Below are positions 10,419 through 19,812 of a stretch of DNA of 64,000 nt, in pieces. The translations under genes were made by a program, and so were the position numbers. The DNA is from Microbacterium sp. T2.11-28. Its GTDB lineage: Bacteria; Actinomycetota; Actinomycetes; Actinomycetales; Microbacteriaceae. The notes beneath the pieces are model-generated. The model worked only from the letters and a program-made list of their open reading frames with translations, did not search any database and was not told the origin of the DNA. Where the stretch lies: positions 62,001 to 126,000 of the forward strand of contig NZ_CATNHF010000031.1 in assembly GCF_950097975.1 (NCBI RefSeq), written 5' to 3'. Position 1 is the stretch's first letter. The number at the start of each line of letters is the position of its first letter.

Positions 10419-11543
10419 GTGAGCATGGAGATCGAGCTCGGCCGCGCCAAGCGCGCCCGCCGCGCGTATGCGTTCGACGACATCGCCGTGGTGCCCTCCC
10501 GCCGCACGCGCAACCCGGAGGACGTCTCGACCGCGTGGTCGATCGACGCGTTCGGATTCGAGATCCCGGTCCTCGGCGCGCCCATGGACTCGGTGATGAG
10601 CCCGCAGACGGCGATCATGCTCGGGCGCCTCGGCGGGCTCGGCGTGCTCGACCTCGAGGGCCTGTGGACGCGCTACGACGAGCCCGAGCCGCTGCTGGCG
10701 GAGATCGCGTCGCTGCCTGCCGACGTGGCGACCCGCCGCATGCAGGAGCTCTACGCGGCGCCGATCAAGCCCGAGCTCATCCGCGACCGGCTTGCCGAGA
10801 TCCGCGACGGCGGCGTGACGGTGGCCGGCGCCCTCACCCCCCAGCGCACCCAGGAGCTGTACGAGACGGTCGTGGCCGCCGGCGTCGACCTGTTCGTCAT
10901 CCGGGGCACGACCGTCTCCGCCGAGCATGTCTCCAGCGACGCGGCTCCCCTGAACCTCAAGAAGTTCATCTACGACCTCGATGTGCCCGTGATCGTCGGC
11001 GGCGCGTCGACCTACACGGCGGCGCTCCACCTCATGCGCACGGGCGCGGCGGGCGTGCTCGTCGGCTTCGGCGGAGGGGCGGCCTCCACCACGCGTGCGA
11101 CGCTCGGGGTCCACGCGCCCATGGCGACGGCGGTCGCCGACGTCGCCGGTGCGCGACGCGACTACCTCGACGAGTCGGGCGGGCGCTACGTGCATGTCAT
11201 CGCCGACGGCGGCGTGGGCACGTCGGGCGACATCGTGAAGGCGCTCGCGATGGGAGCGGACGCCGTCATGCTGGGCGTTGCACTCGCTCGGGCCATCGAC
11301 GCGCCCGGCCGCGGGTACCACTGGGGTCCCGAGGCGCACCACCCCAAGCTGCCGCGCGGTCGCCGCGTCGAGGTCGGCCAGGTCGCCCCGCTCGAGGAGA
11401 TCCTGTACGGCCCGGCGCCGGTCGCCGACGGCACGGCCAACCTCATCGGCGCGCTCCGCAAGTCGATGGCCACGACGGGCTACTCGGACCTCAAGGAGTT
11501 CCAGCGCGTCGAGGTCGTCGTCGCGCCGTACTCCTCCCACTGA
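10419..11543 (+). CDS. guaB3: GuaB3-family IMP dehydrogenase-related protein
   Basis: An IMPDH/GMP reductase-fold barrel of 374 residues with no CBS domains, matching actinobacterial GuaB3 in length and in the opening MEIELGRAKRARRAY. IMP-binding signatures are kept (PVLGAPMDSVMS, VIADGGVGTSGDI, GADAVMLG). The catalytic loop reads GGGAASTTR, so serine 223 stands where GuaB in this window has its nucleophile Cys312 (GPGSICTTR); the whole protein has no cysteine. Normal IMPDH or GMP reductase chemistry is therefore unlikely, and the function is unresolved in the literature I know for actinobacteria. Its TGA overlaps the ATG of the SURF1 gene, so the two are co-translated. Confidence 0.9.
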   Translation: MSMEIELGRAKRARRAYAFDDIAVVPSRRTRNPEDVSTAWSIDAFGFEIPVLGAPMDSVMSPQTAIMLGRLGGLGVLDLEGLWTRYDEPEPLLAEIASLPADVATRRMQELYAAPIKPELIRDRLAEIRDGGVTVAGALTPQRTQELYETVVAAGVDLFVIRGTTVSAEHVSSDAAPLNLKKFIYDLDVPVIVGGASTYTAALHLMRTGAAGVLVGFGGGAASTTRATLGVHAPMATAVADVAGARRDYLDESGGRYVHVIADGGVGTSGDIVKALAMGADAVMLGVALARAIDAPGRGYHWGPEAHHPKLPRGRRVEVGQVAPLEEILYGPAPVADGTANLIGALRKSMATTGYSDLKEFQRVEVVVAPYSSH

Positions 11544-12424
11544 TGACCGGCGAACCCTCCACGGGCCCGGCAACCGAGGTGTTCCCGCCGACGCTGCGCG
11601 AGGTCATGCTGCGTCCCTGGTGGATCGGGATGCTCGTCTTCGCGCTCGTCGTCGCGGGCGTCTTCGCCTGGCTGGGTCAGTGGCAGCTGGGTCGTGCGAT
11701 CGACACCGACCCGCCGCCGCCCGGAGCCACCGAGGCGGTGCGTCCGATCGCCGACGTCGTCGCGCCGGGGGAGTACCTCTCCGAGCCGCTCGTCGGGCAG
11801 CGGGTGGAGGTGTCCGGGCGCTGGGTGCCCGAGGACTTCCTCGTCGTGTCGTCGCGCTACAACGGCGGTGTGCAGGGCTTCTGGGTGACGGGCCAGCTCC
11901 GCGTCGACGAGGCCTCGGCAGGGGTGGAGGGTCCGACCTCCCTCGCGGTCGCGATCGGGTGGACGGCCGACCGCGCGACCGCCGACGCGGCGGCGGCCGC
12001 CCTGAGCAGCGCCGTGGCGTCGGCGGGTGAGGTCGCCGCGACTCTCCGCGGGCGGCTGGTCTCGGACGAAGGCCCCCGCCTCCCCGCAGCCGGCGCGCCG
12101 ATCACCGAGATGGCCACGATGTCGCCCGCCGCCCTGCTGGGATGGTGGCACGACACCGACGGCCTGTCGGTCTACCGCCCCTACCTCGTCGCAGACGTCG
12201 ACGGCCTGGGCCTGCCCGCGGCCGGCCCGGAGCTGACGGCGATCGATTCGCCCGCTCCGACCGAGCTGTCGAACGTCAATTGGCTCAACATCTTCTACGC
12301 CGTCGAGTGGGCGGTGTTCGCCGGCTTCGCCTTCTACATGTGGTACCGGCTTGCCCGCGACGCGTGGGAGAAGGAGGTCGAGGCGCTCGAGGAGGCGGCC
12401 GGGGCCGCCCCGCCCGGCGACTAG
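11543..12424 (+). CDS. SURF1 family cytochrome oxidase assembly protein
   Basis: A 293-residue membrane protein with a SURF1 layout: one N-terminal membrane helix (WWIGMLVFALVVAGVFAWLG) followed directly by the family motif WQLGRA, a large extracytoplasmic region, and a second helix near the C-terminus (IFYAVEWAVFAGFAFYMWY). SURF1 assists maturation of the haem a/Cu site of cytochrome c oxidase. The mid-protein GRWVPE and VAIGWTADRA are typical. ATG overlaps the guaB3 stop (TGATG). Its stop codon TAG forms part of the -10 of the next gene. No oxidase subunit gene is in view. Confidence 0.9.
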   Translation: MTGEPSTGPATEVFPPTLREVMLRPWWIGMLVFALVVAGVFAWLGQWQLGRAIDTDPPPPGATEAVRPIADVVAPGEYLSEPLVGQRVEVSGRWVPEDFLVVSSRYNGGVQGFWVTGQLRVDEASAGVEGPTSLAVAIGWTADRATADAAAAALSSAVASAGEVAATLRGRLVSDEGPRLPAAGAPITEMATMSPAALLGWWHDTDGLSVYRPYLVADVDGLGLPAAGPELTAIDSPAPTELSNVNWLNIFYAVEWAVFAGFAFYMWYRLARDAWEKEVEALEEAAGAAPPGD

Positions 12425-12427
12425 ACT
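12422..12427 (+). promoter_or_regulatory. -10 element overlapping the SURF1 stop codon
   Basis: TAGACT, seven bases before the ATG of the DUF3817 gene. Its first three bases are the SURF1 stop codon, so termination of translation and a fresh promoter share sequence. Confidence 0.55.
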
Positions 12428-12434
12428 GGGAGCC

Positions 12435-12953
12435 ATGCCTCAGCCCAAGCTCGCCACCTTTCCGGCGATCCGCGGAGCGCTGAAGTTCTACCAGGTGGCG
12501 TCGATCATCACGGGCGTCGGGCTGCTTCTGCTGGTCGCCGAGATGATCCTCAAGTACACCCCGCTGCACGTCGAGCTCTTCGCGGGCGGCTCGGGCGGCC
12601 TGCTCTGGTTCGCCCCGGCGATCCCGGGCCCCGGCTGCGAGTGGTTCTCGCTGTTCATCCCGGGCGGTAACGGCTGCGAGATGGCCTCCGCCGGCGACGG
12701 CTTCAACATCTCGCTGTTCATCCTGGTCGCGCACGGCTGGTTCTACGTCGTGTACCTGTTCTCGTGCTTCCGCATCTGGAGCCTCATGCGCTGGCCCTTC
12801 GTGCGCTTCGTGCTCCTCGCCCTCGGCGGCATCGTGCCGCTCCTCTCGTTCATCATGGAGACGCGCGTGGCCCGCGAGGTGCGGACCTATCTCGCCGACC
12901 GCGAAGCCGCCGAATCCGTCCCGTCCGTCCCCGCCTCGGAAGGCTCCCGGTGA
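12435..12953 (+). CDS. DUF3817 family membrane protein
   Basis: A 172-residue predicted membrane protein with three hydrophobic segments (about 22-40, 92-112 and 120-138) and basic flanks. A Gly/Cys-rich extracytoplasmic loop (about 48-82) holds two cysteines (PGCEW and NGCEM) that could form a disulfide. It matches DUF3817, a family seen in actinobacteria and commonly found beside guaA. Its TGA overlaps the guaA GTG, so guaA translation is likely coupled to it. No biochemical function is known to me. Confidence 0.85.
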   Translation: MPQPKLATFPAIRGALKFYQVASIITGVGLLLLVAEMILKYTPLHVELFAGGSGGLLWFAPAIPGPGCEWFSLFIPGGNGCEMASAGDGFNISLFILVAHGWFYVVYLFSCFRIWSLMRWPFVRFVLLALGGIVPLLSFIMETRVAREVRTYLADREAAESVPSVPASEGSR

Positions 12954-14533
12954 CCACACAGACCGAAACGGCCCAGCGCCCCGTCCTCGTCGTGGACTTC
13001 GGCGCGCAGTACGCGCAGCTGATCGCGCGGCGCGTCCGCGAGGCCGGCGTCTACAGCGAGATCGTCCCGCACACGGCGACCGCCGAGGACATCGCCGCCA
13101 AGGACCCCGTCGGGATCATCCTGTCCGGCGGACCGTCGTCGGTGTACGAGCCGGGAGCGCCCACGCTCGACCCGGGCGTGCTCGAGCTCGGCATCCCGAC
13201 CCTCGGCATCTGCTACGGCTTCCAGGTGATGGCCCAGCAGCTGGGCGGCGAGGTCGCCAACACGGGGCTCCGCGAATACGGCGCCACGGATGCCGTCGTG
13301 GCCAACGACGGAGGCGTGCTCCTGGGCGGCCAGCCCGCGCAGCAGAACGTGTGGATGAGCCACGGCGACCAGGTGTCCGCGGCTCCCGCGGGCTTCGAGG
13401 TGCTCGCCTCGACGGCGGCGACGCCGGTGGCCGCCTTCGGCAACGCCGAGAAGTGCTTCTACGGCGTGCAGTGGCACCCCGAGGTCAAGCACTCCGACTA
13501 CGGCCAGGACGTCATCGTCAACTTCCTCCACAAGGCGGCCGGCCTTCCCGCCGACTGGAACAGCGGCAACGTCATCGCCGAGCAGGTCGAGAAGATCCGC
13601 GCGCAGGTCGGCTCCGGCCGCGTGCTGTCGGCGCTGTCGGGCGGCGTCGACTCGGCCGTCTCCACCGCCCTCGTGCACGAGGCCGTCGGCGATCAGCTCA
13701 TCGCCGTGTTCATCGACCACGGCCTCCTCCGCAAGGGTGAGCGCGAGCAGGTCGAGAACGACTACGTGGCCTCCACGGGCGTCCGCCTCATCACCGTCGA
13801 CGCGCGCGAGACGTTCCTGACGGCGCTCGCCGGGGTGAGCGACCCCGAGCAGAAGCGCAAGATCATCGGTCGCGAGTTCATCCGCGCGTTCGAGAAGGTG
13901 CAGTCCGACCTGATCGCGGAGGCGGCCGCCGAGGGCGACCCCATCCGCTTCCTCGTGCAGGGCACGCTCTACCCCGACGTCGTCGAGTCGGGCGGCGGAA
14001 CGGGGACGGCCAACATCAAGAGCCACCACAACGTGGGCGGCCTGCCGGAAGACCTCCAGTTCGAGCTCGTCGAGCCGCTGCGGACGCTTTTCAAGGACGA
14101 GGTCCGCGCCATCGGGCGCGAGCTGGGCCTTCCCGAGGTCATCGTCGCGCGCCAGCCGTTTCCGGGCCCCGGCCTCGGCATCCGGATCGTGGGTGAGGTC
14201 ACCGCTGACCGCCTCGAGATCCTGCGTGACGCCGACGCCATCGCCCGCGAGGAGCTGACCAAGGCCGGCCTCGACGGCGAGATCTGGCAGTGCCCCGTCG
14301 TGCTGCTCGCCGACGTCCGTTCGGTGGGCGTGCAGGGCGACGGCCGCACCTACGGGCATCCGATCGTGCTGCGTCCGGTCTCCAGCGAGGACGCGATGAC
14401 CGCCGACTGGACGCGGATCCCCTACGACGTGCTGTCGAAGATCAGCAACCGCATCACCAACGAGGTGCGCGAGGTCAACCGGGTCGTGCTCGACGTCACG
14501 AGCAAGCCCCCGGGGACCATCGAGTGGGAGTGA
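12950..14533 (+). CDS. guaA: GMP synthase (glutamine-hydrolysing)
   Basis: Amidates XMP to GMP using glutamine and ATP. The 527 residues show a class I glutaminase domain with nucleophile Cys88 (LGICYGFQ) and the His176/Glu178 pair (QWHPE), then the ATP-pyrophosphatase P-loop LSGGVDSAV (about 229-237) and the C-terminal dimerisation domain ending PPGTIEWE. The start is GTG overlapping the stop of the DUF3817 gene (GTGA). A much longer upstream reading exists in the same frame but lies inside DUF3817 and lacks homology. The enzyme looks complete. Confidence 0.97.
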   Translation: MTTQTETAQRPVLVVDFGAQYAQLIARRVREAGVYSEIVPHTATAEDIAAKDPVGIILSGGPSSVYEPGAPTLDPGVLELGIPTLGICYGFQVMAQQLGGEVANTGLREYGATDAVVANDGGVLLGGQPAQQNVWMSHGDQVSAAPAGFEVLASTAATPVAAFGNAEKCFYGVQWHPEVKHSDYGQDVIVNFLHKAAGLPADWNSGNVIAEQVEKIRAQVGSGRVLSALSGGVDSAVSTALVHEAVGDQLIAVFIDHGLLRKGEREQVENDYVASTGVRLITVDARETFLTALAGVSDPEQKRKIIGREFIRAFEKVQSDLIAEAAAEGDPIRFLVQGTLYPDVVESGGGTGTANIKSHHNVGGLPEDLQFELVEPLRTLFKDEVRAIGRELGLPEVIVARQPFPGPGLGIRIVGEVTADRLEILRDADAIAREELTKAGLDGEIWQCPVVLLADVRSVGVQGDGRTYGHPIVLRPVSSEDAMTADWTRIPYDVLSKISNRITNEVREVNRVVLDVTSKPPGTIEWE

Positions 14534-14540
14534 CGGCGGG

Positions 14541-15770
14541 TCAGCGCCGCGACGCCCACGGATCGTAGTCGGAGAGGAGCGGTTCCTGCGGGGGCCGCTC
14601 CTCTTCGTCGATGTGCTGCAGGTTGACGCGCACGCGGTACCAGAGCGAGCTCGACCCGCGCATGCCGTCGACGAGCACATCGGCCGGGTGGAGCTGCGCG
14701 GCGACGGCGGGATGCCGTGACCGCCACTCGTCCAGCGCCGCCTCGGCCTCGGGCTTCGTCTTGGTGCGGGCGATCTCGATGAGAGGCATGACGGACGCGC
14801 GCCGGCCGTCGCCGGAGCCCGTCGCGCTCGAGCCCCGCGGCGGCTTCTCCGCCGGTCCGAGCCGCTCGGCGAGGGCCAGAAGGCCGTCGAGCGATCCGCG
14901 CGCCTCGTCGATCCCGGCGTGGGCATCGCCCTGGTCGGCGAACCGCCGCCGCACCGTCGGCACGGTGAACTCCTCGGGGCGGCTCGACCGCACCTCTTCC
15001 CACGTGAGCGGGGTCGACACCCGCGCGTCGGGGAGGGAACGCACCGAATATGCGGAGGCGACGGTGCGGTCCTTGGCGTTCTGGTTGAAGTCCACGAACA
15101 CGCTCTCGCCACGCTCCTCCTTCCACCAGCGCGCCGTCGCCAGCCCGGGAGCGCGCTCGGCGACCTCGCGGGCGAGCGACTCGGCCGCCAGTCGCAGCTC
15201 CGCGTAGGTCCATCGCGGTGCGATCCGCACGAGGATGTGGAGCCCCCGGGAACCGCTCGTCTTCGGCCAGCCGGCGAGACCGTGGTCACTGAGCACGTCG
15301 CGGGCGACGAAGGCGGTGTCGACGATCTGGCTCCAGTCCACGCCCGGCATGGGGTCGAGGTCGATGCGCAGCTCATCGGGGTGATCGAGGTCCTCCGCGC
15401 GGACCGGATGGGGGTTGAGGTCGAGGCATCCGAGATTCACGATCCAGGCGAGGCCGGCGGCATCCCGGATCACCGCCTCCTCCGCCGAGGTTCCCGAGGC
15501 GTAGTGGAAGGTCGCGGTGTCGATGAAATCGGGGTGGCCTTCAGGTACGCGCTTCTGGAAGAAGGGCTCGGCGGCGATGCCTTTCACGAAGCGCTTGAGC
15601 ACCATCGGCCGGCCGCCGGCGCCGCGGAGGGCCCCCTCGGCGACCGCGAGGTAGTACTCGACGAGGTCGAGCTTGGTCAGCCCGGCCTCGGGGAATACCA
15701 CCTTGTCGGGGCTCGAGATGCGCACCTCGTGCCCCCCGATGTCGAGGAACGTCTCTTTCCCGGCTGCCAC
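14541..15770 (-). CDS. stand-alone LigD-type DNA polymerase/primase (PolD-like)
   Basis: An archaeo-eukaryotic-primase-type polymerase of 409 residues, related to the polymerase domain of LigD, which fills gaps and adds ribonucleotides during non-homologous end joining. The metal-binding motif is ELRIDLDPMPG, the phosphate-binding patch includes KTSGSRGLHILVRI, and the third acidic motif is VFVDFNQNAKDRT. The core ends near residue 310; a linker and a C-terminal extension follow, containing HPADVLVDGMRG and RPPQEPLLSDYDPW. There is no ligase or nuclease domain. A shorter paralogue lies at 60921-61937, and no Ku or ligase gene is visible. The GTG start sits six bases after a TAGCGT hexamer. 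It converges with guaA across seven bases. Confidence 0.9.
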   Translation of the reverse strand: MAAGKETFLDIGGHEVRISSPDKVVFPEAGLTKLDLVEYYLAVAEGALRGAGGRPMVLKRFVKGIAAEPFFQKRVPEGHPDFIDTATFHYASGTSAEEAVIRDAAGLAWIVNLGCLDLNPHPVRAEDLDHPDELRIDLDPMPGVDWSQIVDTAFVARDVLSDHGLAGWPKTSGSRGLHILVRIAPRWTYAELRLAAESLAREVAERAPGLATARWWKEERGESVFVDFNQNAKDRTVASAYSVRSLPDARVSTPLTWEEVRSSRPEEFTVPTVRRRFADQGDAHAGIDEARGSLDGLLALAERLGPAEKPPRGSSATGSGDGRRASVMPLIEIARTKTKPEAEAALDEWRSRHPAVAAQLHPADVLVDGMRGSSSLWYRVRVNLQHIDEEERPPQEPLLSDYDPWASRR

Positions 15771-15776
15771 GGGTTC

Positions 15777-15782
15777 ACGCTA
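15777..15782 (-). promoter_or_regulatory. -10 element placed for a leaderless transcript (LigD-type polymerase)
   Basis: TAGCGT on the minus strand, six bases before the GTG at 15770. There is no ribosome site between it and the start codon. Confidence 0.55.
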
Positions 15783-15868
15783 ACCCCGGGGCCGCCTGCT
15801 GTCACGGGGTCGACAGGAGGGCCGCCGCATGCATGCCTCCGTGTTCCTCCCTCCCTCGTTCCGATGGT

Positions 15869-18800
15869 TCAGCGCGCGAAGCGGAGGGTCACGATCTGGA
15901 AGGGTCGCAGCGTCAGCGTCGCCGACGCGGAATCGACGCCCGTCTCCACCGACCGCACCGCGGCCGGCGCCGTCTCGCGTTCGAGCAGATCGGTCTCGAC
16001 CACACCCTGCGCACCGAACGACGCCGTGATGGTCGCGGCCGCGCGCACGCCTCGTGCCTCGTAGAGGCGGACGACCACGTCGCCGCTGCCGTCCTCGGCG
16101 AGCTTGACCGCCTCGACCACGACGCCCGGGTCATCGACGGTCACGATCGGTGCGATCTCGTGCGCGGCGCCCTCGACCGTGCGGACCGGAAGGTTGATGC
16201 GGTATCCCTCCGTGACGGCGTCCACCACGCCGGCCCCGACGACGAGACCCACTTGCAGCGCGTGCTCCCCGATGTCCTGCGTCGGGTCGGGGAAGAGCGC
16301 CGAGCGGATGAGCGAGAGTCGCACCGTGCTGATGGTCCCGCCCCCGGCCGCCCGTGCACTGCGGGTCACGTCGTGCCCGTAGGTGGAGTCGTTCACGACC
16401 GCGACGCCGAAGTCGGGCTCGGCGACCCGGATCCAGCGGTGCGCGACCGTCTCGAACCGCGCCGCATCCCACGAGGTGTTCGTGTGCGTGGCGCGCTCGA
16501 TGTGCCCGAACTGGATCTCGGAGGTCGCCGAGTCGGTGTGCACGTCGATCGGGAAGGCGAGCTTCAGAAGCTTCTGGGTCTCCTGCCAGTCGATGTCGAA
16601 GCCGAACGAGACCACGCGAGCGCCCGCGTCGAGCGAGATCCGCTGCACGATGCGCGAGCGGCCGAAGCGGCGTTCCACGACGATCGCGTCGCCGTCGGCG
16701 CGCACGTCGACCGCGTCGGTCAGGTCGGTCACCGTGTTGCGATAGTGCACGTCGACGTCCCACGCGTCCCACTGAGTCGGGGTGTCGCGGTGCAGCTGGA
16801 GGAGTCCCGCGGGGGTTCCCGGCGCGACCGCGTCACGTCCCGAGGCGAGGTCCACGGCGGACGTCACGAGCCCTCGGGCGTCGACGCGCACGCGCACCAC
16901 GCCGTTGTCGAGGATCCATCCGTCGCCGTCGGGCTGCGGCGCCGTCCGCGCGGCGCCCGGAGCGGCCGCGGCGCCCAGGGCGGGCACTCCGCTGCGGTCG
17001 TGCGGGGCGGCGTTGACCTGCAGCGTTCGCTCGCCGGTGCCGGCGAGGGCGCGCAGGCTCGTCGCGATGATGTCCTCGAGCTCGCGCGCCACCGCCGCGT
17101 AGTTGCGCTCGGCGTCCTGGAAGACCCACGCGATCGAGGACCCGGGCAGGATGTCGTGGAACTGCTGCAGCAGCACCGTCTCCCACGCCCGGGCGATCCG
17201 CTCGGCGGGATACTCCGCGCCGGTCCGCACGGTCGCCGCCGTCGCCCACAGCTCGGCTTCGCGCAGCAGGTGCTCGCTGCGGCGGTTGCCCTGCTTGGTG
17301 GCGAGCTGGCTCGTGTAGGTGCCGCGGTGGAACTCGAGGTAGAGCTCCCCGACCCACACCTCAGGGTCCGGGTACTCCGCCTCGGCCGTCTCGAAGAAGG
17401 TGCGGGGCGTGCTGTGCGCGACGCGCGGCGATCCCTCGAGGGATGCCGTCCGCGCGATCGCCTGGGTCATCTCGCGCGTCGGTCCGCCGCCGCCGTCGCC
17501 GAAGCCGTAGGGGAGGAGCGACACGGTGCCGCGGCCCTTGTCGGCGTAGTTGCGCTCGGCGTGGGCGAGCTCGGCCGCCGAGATGACGGAGTTGTACGTG
17601 TCGACCGGCGGGAAGTGCGTGAACAGGCGCGTGCCGTCGATGCCCTCCCAGCGGAAGGTGTGGTGGGGCATGCGGTTCGTCTCGTTCCACGACGTCTTCT
17701 GCGTGAGGAACCAGCGTGCGCCGGCTGCCCGCGCGATCTGCGGCAGCGCTCCGCTGTAGCCGAACGAGTCCGGCAGCCACACCTCGGGGGTGTCGAGGTC
17801 GAACTCGCGCAGGAAGAATCCCTTGCCTGCGACGAACTGGCGGGCCATCGCCTCACTGCCGGGCATGTTCGTGTCGGACTCGACCCACATGCTGCCGACG
17901 GGCACGAAGCGTCCCTCGGCGACCCGCTGCCGGATCCTCTCGAAGAGGTCGGGGTAGTACTCCTTCATCCACTTGTACTGCTGCGCGGAGGACGCGGCGA
18001 AGACGAACTCCGGATCCTCGTCCATGAGCGACAGGACGTTCGAGAAGGTGCGCGCCACCTTCCGCACGGTCTCGCGCACCGGCCACAGCCACGCCGAGTC
18101 GATGTGCGCGTGACCCACGGCGTGCAGCGTGTGGGCGCTCGCCGCCGCGGGGCTGGCGAGCAGCGGCGCCAGCACGGCGCGCCCGGCGCGCGCGGTGCCG
18201 GCGACGTCGTGGGGGTCGACGGTGTCGATCATCCGCTCAAGGGCGAGCAGGATGTCGGCGCGGCGAGGCGAGCCCGCGTCGAGCTGTCCGGCCAGGCCCC
18301 GCAGCGCGCGGGTGTCGGCGAGGAGGGCTGCCACCTCGAGGTCGCGCAGGCGCACCTCCACGTGACGGAGCGTATAGATGGGGTCGGTGCCCGCGGTCGA
18401 CGGGTCGCCCACGGGCGTGGGATCGAACGTGAAGAGGCTGCCGACGTCGGGGTTGGAGGCGCCCTCGATGTACACGTCGATCGATCCGTCGGCGGCGACG
18501 GCCTCGGCGACCGCGTTGTTCAGCGGTGCGATGCCGCGCACCGGGTGGCCGGCGGTGTCCCAGACCATCGCCTCGCACTGGAAGCCGGGCTGTCCGGTCG
18601 TGTACCCGAGGTCGACGACCACTTCCGCCCGCGTGCCGGCCGGGAGGTCCCCCGACTCCTCGCGCCACGCCTCGGGCACGGCCCCGCGCACACGGAACCA
18701 GGTGGTGCCCCACGGGCGGCCCCAGCGGTCACCCGCGGCGATCGGGCGGTACTCGCCCGCGGCCGCCTCGTCGAACGTCACCGGCTCGCCGGGGGCGTTC

Positions 18801-18907
18801 CAGTGCTCGAGGACGAGCGGCTCGGCGGCCCGGTGGATGCTGCTCTCGAGACGCTCGCGGACGAACCGGTCGATGCGGAGCGCGGCGAGGGCGGAGCGGT
18901 CGTGCAT
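15869..18907 (-). CDS. cytoplasmic alpha-mannosidase, glycoside hydrolase family 38
   Basis: A 1012-residue retaining alpha-mannosidase without a signal peptide, so it should cleave imported mannosides inside the cell. The N-terminal beta-rich part (1-250) is followed by the GH38 catalytic domain: zinc ligands in GHAHIDSAWLWP (His266, His268, Asp270) and the nucleophile in WVESDTNMPGSEA (Asp345). Middle and C-terminal GH38 beta domains complete it. It is the last gene of the ROK-receptor-permease-permease-mannosidase series, 46 bases after the second permease gene, with a weak AAAGG site before the ATG. This context suggests uptake and breakdown of mannose-containing oligosaccharides. Confidence 0.95.
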   Translation of the reverse strand: MHDRSALAALRIDRFVRERLESSIHRAAEPLVLEHWNAPGEPVTFDEAAAGEYRPIAAGDRWGRPWGTTWFRVRGAVPEAWREESGDLPAGTRAEVVVDLGYTTGQPGFQCEAMVWDTAGHPVRGIAPLNNAVAEAVAADGSIDVYIEGASNPDVGSLFTFDPTPVGDPSTAGTDPIYTLRHVEVRLRDLEVAALLADTRALRGLAGQLDAGSPRRADILLALERMIDTVDPHDVAGTARAGRAVLAPLLASPAAASAHTLHAVGHAHIDSAWLWPVRETVRKVARTFSNVLSLMDEDPEFVFAASSAQQYKWMKEYYPDLFERIRQRVAEGRFVPVGSMWVESDTNMPGSEAMARQFVAGKGFFLREFDLDTPEVWLPDSFGYSGALPQIARAAGARWFLTQKTSWNETNRMPHHTFRWEGIDGTRLFTHFPPVDTYNSVISAAELAHAERNYADKGRGTVSLLPYGFGDGGGGPTREMTQAIARTASLEGSPRVAHSTPRTFFETAEAEYPDPEVWVGELYLEFHRGTYTSQLATKQGNRRSEHLLREAELWATAATVRTGAEYPAERIARAWETVLLQQFHDILPGSSIAWVFQDAERNYAAVARELEDIIATSLRALAGTGERTLQVNAAPHDRSGVPALGAAAAPGAARTAPQPDGDGWILDNGVVRVRVDARGLVTSAVDLASGRDAVAPGTPAGLLQLHRDTPTQWDAWDVDVHYRNTVTDLTDAVDVRADGDAIVVERRFGRSRIVQRISLDAGARVVSFGFDIDWQETQKLLKLAFPIDVHTDSATSEIQFGHIERATHTNTSWDAARFETVAHRWIRVAEPDFGVAVVNDSTYGHDVTRSARAAGGGTISTVRLSLIRSALFPDPTQDIGEHALQVGLVVGAGVVDAVTEGYRINLPVRTVEGAAHEIAPIVTVDDPGVVVEAVKLAEDGSGDVVVRLYEARGVRAAATITASFGAQGVVETDLLERETAPAAVRSVETGVDSASATLTLRPFQIVTLRFAR

Positions 18908-18953
18908 GGGTACTGCCTTTCAGGTGGAGGGATGTCGGTGCGGCGCCGGGCGC

Positions 18954-19811
18954 TCAGCCCTTGACCGATCCGGCCAGCGCGAACGCGCCGCCGGAGAGTC
19001 GCTGCACCAGGACGTAGAGGAGGACCATCGGCGTCGCGTAGAGCACCGAGTACGCGGCCAGCTGGCCGTAGGCGATCGAGCCGTACTGTCCGAAGAAGTT
19101 GAAGATCGACACGGCGGCGGGGAACTTGTCGGCCGAGAAGAGCAGCACGAACGGGACGAAGAAGTTCCCCCACGCCATCGTGAACACGAAGATGAACACG
19201 ACGCCGAGGCCCGGTCGCATGAGCGGCAGCACGACGCGGGCGAGGGCCTGCATCGAGCCGGCGCCGTCGACCCAGGCAGCCTCCTCGAGGGAGATCGGCA
19301 CCGAGTCCATGAAGTTCTTCAGCATCCAGATCGCCATCGGCAGTGACGTCGCGGCCATGAAGAGGATGACGCCCCAGACGGAGTCCAGGAGCTTCAGGGT
19401 CACGAACAGCGAGTAGACCGGCACCATCATCGCGGTGATGGGCAGGCCGGTGCCGAAGAGGATCGCGTACATGAACGACCGCTGGAAGCGCATGCGGTAC
19501 CGCGACAGCGGGTAGGCGGCGAGCACCCCGGCGATGACGGTGATGACGGCGGTGCCAAGCGAGATGGCGATGGAGTTCAGCAGCGGCTGCCACGTGAGCT
19601 CCCACGTCATGACCTGCGTGTAGTTGTCGAGCGTCCAGTTCTCGGGCAGCGACATCGACACCGTCGCGTTCTCGTTGACCGAGGCGAAGACGATCCACAG
19701 CAGGGGGACGAGGAACAGCACGCCGATCACCGCGAGGATCACCGAGGCGAGCAGGGTCTGCGTGCGCTTGCGGGGCGCGGCGACGCTGACGGGCGAGGAA
19801 CGGCGGGCCAT
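18954..19811 (-). CDS. carbohydrate ABC transporter permease (MalG type)
   Basis: CUT1-family inner-membrane permease of 285 residues with six membrane spans. The EAA loop that docks on the ATPase reads EEAAWVDGAGSMQALARVVLPLMRP at about 192-216. It pairs with the MalF-type permease encoded immediately upstream, one base away; a GGAGG site lies at the end of that gene. No ATPase gene is in the cluster, so a shared MsiK-type ATPase encoded elsewhere probably energises the system, as is usual for actinobacterial CUT1 importers. Confidence 0.93.
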   Translation of the reverse strand: MARRSSPVSVAAPRKRTQTLLASVILAVIGVLFLVPLLWIVFASVNENATVSMSLPENWTLDNYTQVMTWELTWQPLLNSIAISLGTAVITVIAGVLAAYPLSRYRMRFQRSFMYAILFGTGLPITAMMVPVYSLFVTLKLLDSVWGVILFMAATSLPMAIWMLKNFMDSVPISLEEAAWVDGAGSMQALARVVLPLMRPGLGVVFIFVFTMAWGNFFVPFVLLFSADKFPAAVSIFNFFGQYGSIAYGQLAAYSVLYATPMVLLYVLVQRLSGGAFALAGSVKG

Positions 19812-19812
19812 G

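Noticed and set aside
12887..15376. A long minus-strand frame over guaA
   Set aside because: It has no domain and lies opposite a complete GMP synthase. The same reasoning removed similar long shadows at 2536-4419, 15833-18964 and 54896-58639.
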